From positions 1-15,177 of the forward strand of contig JBEKVE010000141.1 of the NCBI GenBank assembly GCA_049514335.1: 15,177 nucleotides of DNA, in the 5' to 3' direction. Source of the stretch: JBEKVE01 sp049514335. Lineage in GTDB: Bacteria; Actinomycetota; Acidimicrobiia; Acidimicrobiales; UBA8190. Below the pieces are notes generated by a model. The model was not told the origin of the DNA. It made no database searches and saw only the letters and a list, made by a program, of their open reading frames with translations. The translations under genes and the position numbers were made by a program. Position 1 is the stretch's first letter; each line of letters starts with the position of its first letter. Below are positions 14,456-15,177 of this stretch, piece by piece.

Positions 14456-14484
14456 ACCTTAGGGCGCCGTGCGACGACTGTCAC
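14456..14484 (-). promoter_or_regulatory. Promoter of the SRPBCC gene
   Basis: On the minus strand GTGACA (14484-14479) is one base off the TTGACA -35 consensus. A 17-base spacer follows, then TAAGGT (14461-14456), which fits TANNNT. The ATG is 8 bases further on, so the transcript would have no leader or a 1-2 base one. Confidence 0.55.
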
Positions 14485-14532
14485 TCGACGGCATCGGCTC
14501 CGTCGGTGGCCCATCCTCGGCTTCGAGGCTGA

Positions 14533-14856
14533 TCAGCCTCCCGGCGGCCGGTACGTCGTCGTCTTCTTGGCGGCGGCGGCGTCGACTTCAGCTGGAGTCA
14601 GGAGCACCACCGTCCGCGACGTCGCACCACCGCCGGCGCTCACCGCCAGTACGACCGCCGCAGCCGACACGTTGTCGGGCAACTCGGCAGTCAAGTAGAC
14701 GTCGACCCCACCGAACGCGAAGTAGAAGGACTCCACCTTCCCGCCCAGGCTCTCGATCAGTGCTGTGGCGGCGCTGACGCGGGCCGAGCCGCCCTCGGCC
14801 TTGAGGCCCTTGACGCCGTCGAGGGTGTAGCTCACTTCGAACAGGTACTTCGCCAT
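14533..14856 (-). CDS. GYD-domain-like small protein
   Basis: This 107-residue protein starts MAKYLFEVSYTLDGVKGLKA. SLGGKVESFYFAFGGVDVYLTAELPDNVSA matches the core of the GYD-domain family, a small ferredoxin-like fold related to dimeric alpha-beta barrel proteins. The Gly-Tyr-Asp motif that names the family is GVD here. Its Ala/Thr-rich middle and C-terminal KKTTTYRPPGG look unstructured. The start ATG 14856 is well supported by GGGAGGAG a few bases upstream. A TANNNT-type -10 box, TATGGT, lies at 14894-14889 on the minus strand, giving a leader of about 26 bases, but without a clear -35. The function of this family is unknown. Confidence 0.8.
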   Translation of the reverse strand: MAKYLFEVSYTLDGVKGLKAEGGSARVSAATALIESLGGKVESFYFAFGGVDVYLTAELPDNVSAAAVVLAVSAGGGATSRTVVLLTPAEVDAAAAKKTTTYRPPGG

Positions 14857-15096
14857 GAGATCTCCTCCCGTCGGATCGACGGTCGCCCACCATAGGCCGA
14901 GAAGAAAGACGAGAGCGTCTGCCGCTCATGCCATGCACGGGTGGGGCGCAAGGACCCACCCCGGGAGTGGCGCTGCCGAAGGGGCGTGGGCTCGTCCACG
15001 GTGGTGGTGCTCGCACCCTCGAAACAGACGAGCAGGCCTCCTTGCCGACCCTCAGGAGATGCGCGCTTGATTGCATAGCGAACATTGGGAGGTGCC
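14857..15096. other. Divergent intergenic region
   Basis: No gene is seen between the divergent GYD-like gene and the right-edge gene. The stretch holds the TATGGT -10-like box (14889-14894, minus strand). It also holds an inverted repeat GGGTGGG/CCCACCC (14939-14945 with 14955-14961, 9-base loop), which could be an operator or a structured leader. A less GC-rich stretch at 15067-15087 probably contains the promoter of the right-edge gene, though no clear hexamers stand out. Confidence 0.5.
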
Positions 15097-15177
15097 ATGG
15101 CGCAGATCGGCAGACTCGTGCAGGTGGCCGGCAAGGCCCGAACCCTGGTCACGGTCCTCGCAGTAGAAGTGGCCCTG
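15097..15177 (+). CDS. 5' end of an unidentified gene
   Basis: ATG 15097 has GGGAGG five bases upstream (15088-15092). Its frame stays open for 27 codons to the right edge, reading MAQIGRLVQVAGKARTLVTV and then LAVEVAL. The start is therefore well supported, but the protein cannot be identified from this much. The sequence is amphipathic to hydrophobic with several Arg and Lys, and it is not a clear signal peptide. Confidence 0.6.
   Translation, partial: MAQIGRLVQVAGKARTLVTVLAVEVAL

Overview
The window is GC-rich throughout, with the strong G/C third-position bias of a high-GC actinobacterium. The gene families are typical of soil or aquatic Actinobacteria: a KstR-type operator beside a cytochrome P450, hydrolase-cyclase fusions, a TTG-started ABC-F ATPase, and a single-pass protein with a long Thr/Pro tail. 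That tail style is common in Acidimicrobiia, so an acidimicrobial origin is my best guess, but no ribosomal or other marker gene is present to prove it. There are no RNA genes, insertion sequences, integrases or CRISPR arrays. This looks like ordinary chromosome made of many short transcription units.

Layout. (1) 1-1469, plus strand: the 3' part of an ABC-type substrate-binding protein, overlapping by 4 bases a YczE/YitT-like membrane protein. (2) 1446-3901, minus strand: a probable operon of methyltransferase, cytochrome P450 and a broken SnoaL-like gene. It sits behind a perfect inverted repeat that matches the published KstR operator consensus, and this is the most interesting part of the window. 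(3) 3940-5034, minus: a membrane-anchored protein with a repetitive Thr/Pro-rich tail, probably leaderless. (4) 5162-6109, minus: a glyoxalase-fold protein followed by a SnoaL-like protein. (5) 6302-6769, plus: a NUDIX hydrolase, convergent and overlapping with a small four-helix membrane protein (6739-7227, minus). (6) 7353-8691, plus: a phytanoyl-CoA dioxygenase-like enzyme and a small VOC protein. (7) 8733-10073, minus: a fused alpha/beta-hydrolase and class III nucleotide cyclase, divergent from a class II aldolase (10250-10918) and a small two-helix membrane protein. (8) 11356-11772, minus: a PhnB-like VOC protein, divergent from an ABC-F ATPase (11901-13565) that ends at two hairpins. 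(9) 13608-14856, minus: a small membrane protein, an SRPBCC protein with a clear promoter of its own, and a GYD-like protein. (10) 15097 to the right edge: the first 27 codons of another gene.

How the genes may work together: the methyltransferase/P450/SnoaL set looks like a small lipid- or steroid-modifying cassette under a TetR-family repressor. Its last gene appears to have been inactivated by an internal deletion and frame change. The other units are mostly independent enzymes and small-ligand-binding folds (three VOC, two SnoaL-like, one SRPBCC, one GYD-like) with no visible common pathway. No wholly new system is evident. The best leads are the KstR-like operator, the broken SnoaL gene, the hydrolase-cyclase fusion lacking its catalytic serine, and two probable leaderless promoters.
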